Shown one piece after another: positions 12,668 through 12,810 of a DNA stretch of 12,810 bases. The stretch is taken from assembly GCA_900543025.1 (NCBI GenBank), contig UQPP01000045.1, positions 1-12,810 on the forward strand, given 5' to 3'. The notes beneath the pieces were generated by a model that searched no databases, had not been told where the DNA came from, and saw only the letters and a program-made list of their open reading frames with translations. How positions within the stretch are numbered: the first letter of the stretch is position 1; each line of letters begins with the position of its first letter. Made by a program: the position numbers and the translations under genes. This stretch comes from an uncultured Collinsella sp. (lineage in GTDB: Bacteria; Actinomycetota; Coriobacteriia; Coriobacteriales; Coriobacteriaceae).

Positions 12668-12810
12668 ATGGAAAAGCTGGGAGTTATCGGCGGCATGGGC
12701 GCCGAGGCCACGTCGTATTACTACGACCAGGTCGTGCGTCATACGGCTGCTACCTGTGATCAGGAGCATATCGACATGGTGGTACTTTCCAAGTCGACCA
12801 TGCCCGACCG
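12668..12810 (+). CDS. Aspartate/glutamate racemase family protein (3' end beyond window)
   Basis: The first 47 codons are present; the gene runs off the right edge. The N-terminus MEKLGVIGGMGAEATSYYYDQ is the classic opening of aspartate racemases (GVIGGMGP.AT). QEHIDMVVLSKSTMPDR matches the region near the family's DRT segment, with SKSTMPDR where NHPxIPDR is usual. A strong AAGGAGG lies 5 bases before the ATG. It would interconvert L- and D-aspartate (or glutamate) without PLP, using two cysteines that lie beyond the first 47 residues or are not yet visible. Next to the ATP-grasp gene it probably supplies D-amino acid for the wall. Confidence 0.85.
   Translation, partial: MEKLGVIGGMGAEATSYYYDQVVRHTAATCDQEHIDMVVLSKSTMPD

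Overview
The window looks like a chromosomal stretch from a high-GC Gram-positive gut actinobacterium, most likely a Coriobacteriia relative such as Collinsella. That assignment is inferred from the GC-rich coding style, the acetylated lysine pathway, a Tat-type lipoprotein beside a transmembrane Ser/Thr kinase, and an ATP-grasp/racemase pair. No marker gene proves it. I see no rRNA, tRNA, transposase, phage gene or CRISPR array.

Left part (1-5526) is a lysine / meso-diaminopimelate locus. On the minus strand, one transcript runs through a single reading frame fusing diaminopimelate decarboxylase (LysA) to dihydrodipicolinate synthase (DapA), then dapB, then dapH (tetrahydrodipicolinate N-acetyltransferase). 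A hairpin sits directly after the dapH stop. The leader in front of lysA-dapA carries a recognisable lysine riboswitch aptamer (about 4029-4185). The 3' strand of its P1 helix can instead form a 12-bp helix ending at the lysA Shine-Dalgarno sequence. Divergently, on the plus strand, lies an M20-family deacetylase that fits the N-acetyl-diaminopimelate deacetylase step. The aminotransferase and the epimerase are not in the window.

Middle part (5527-9096) is a plus-strand accessory block. It holds a solitary HigA-type antitoxin-like regulator behind palindrome-rich promoters, a small membrane protein, a Tat-exported lipoprotein with a DUF4352-like domain whose ribosome binding site is buried in a 14-bp hairpin arm, an HTH-like protein, and a membrane-anchored eukaryotic-type Ser/Thr kinase. 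A perfect hairpin separates the last two genes and a bidirectional terminator closes the block.

Right part (9097-12810) has two minus-strand genes. One is a secreted coiled-coil protein with a C-terminal lysozyme-like domain (probable cell-wall hydrolase); the other is a MOSC-domain protein. Between them are clustered TTGAAC/GTTCAA inverted repeats and a plus-strand terminator-like hairpin with no matching gene. Finally, on the plus strand, an ATP-grasp ligase is followed by the start of an aspartate/glutamate racemase cut by the window edge. This pair resembles D-aspartate ligase plus aspartate racemase for peptidoglycan cross-bridges. Lysine/DAP supply, the wall hydrolase and the ligase/racemase give the window a loose cell-wall theme.
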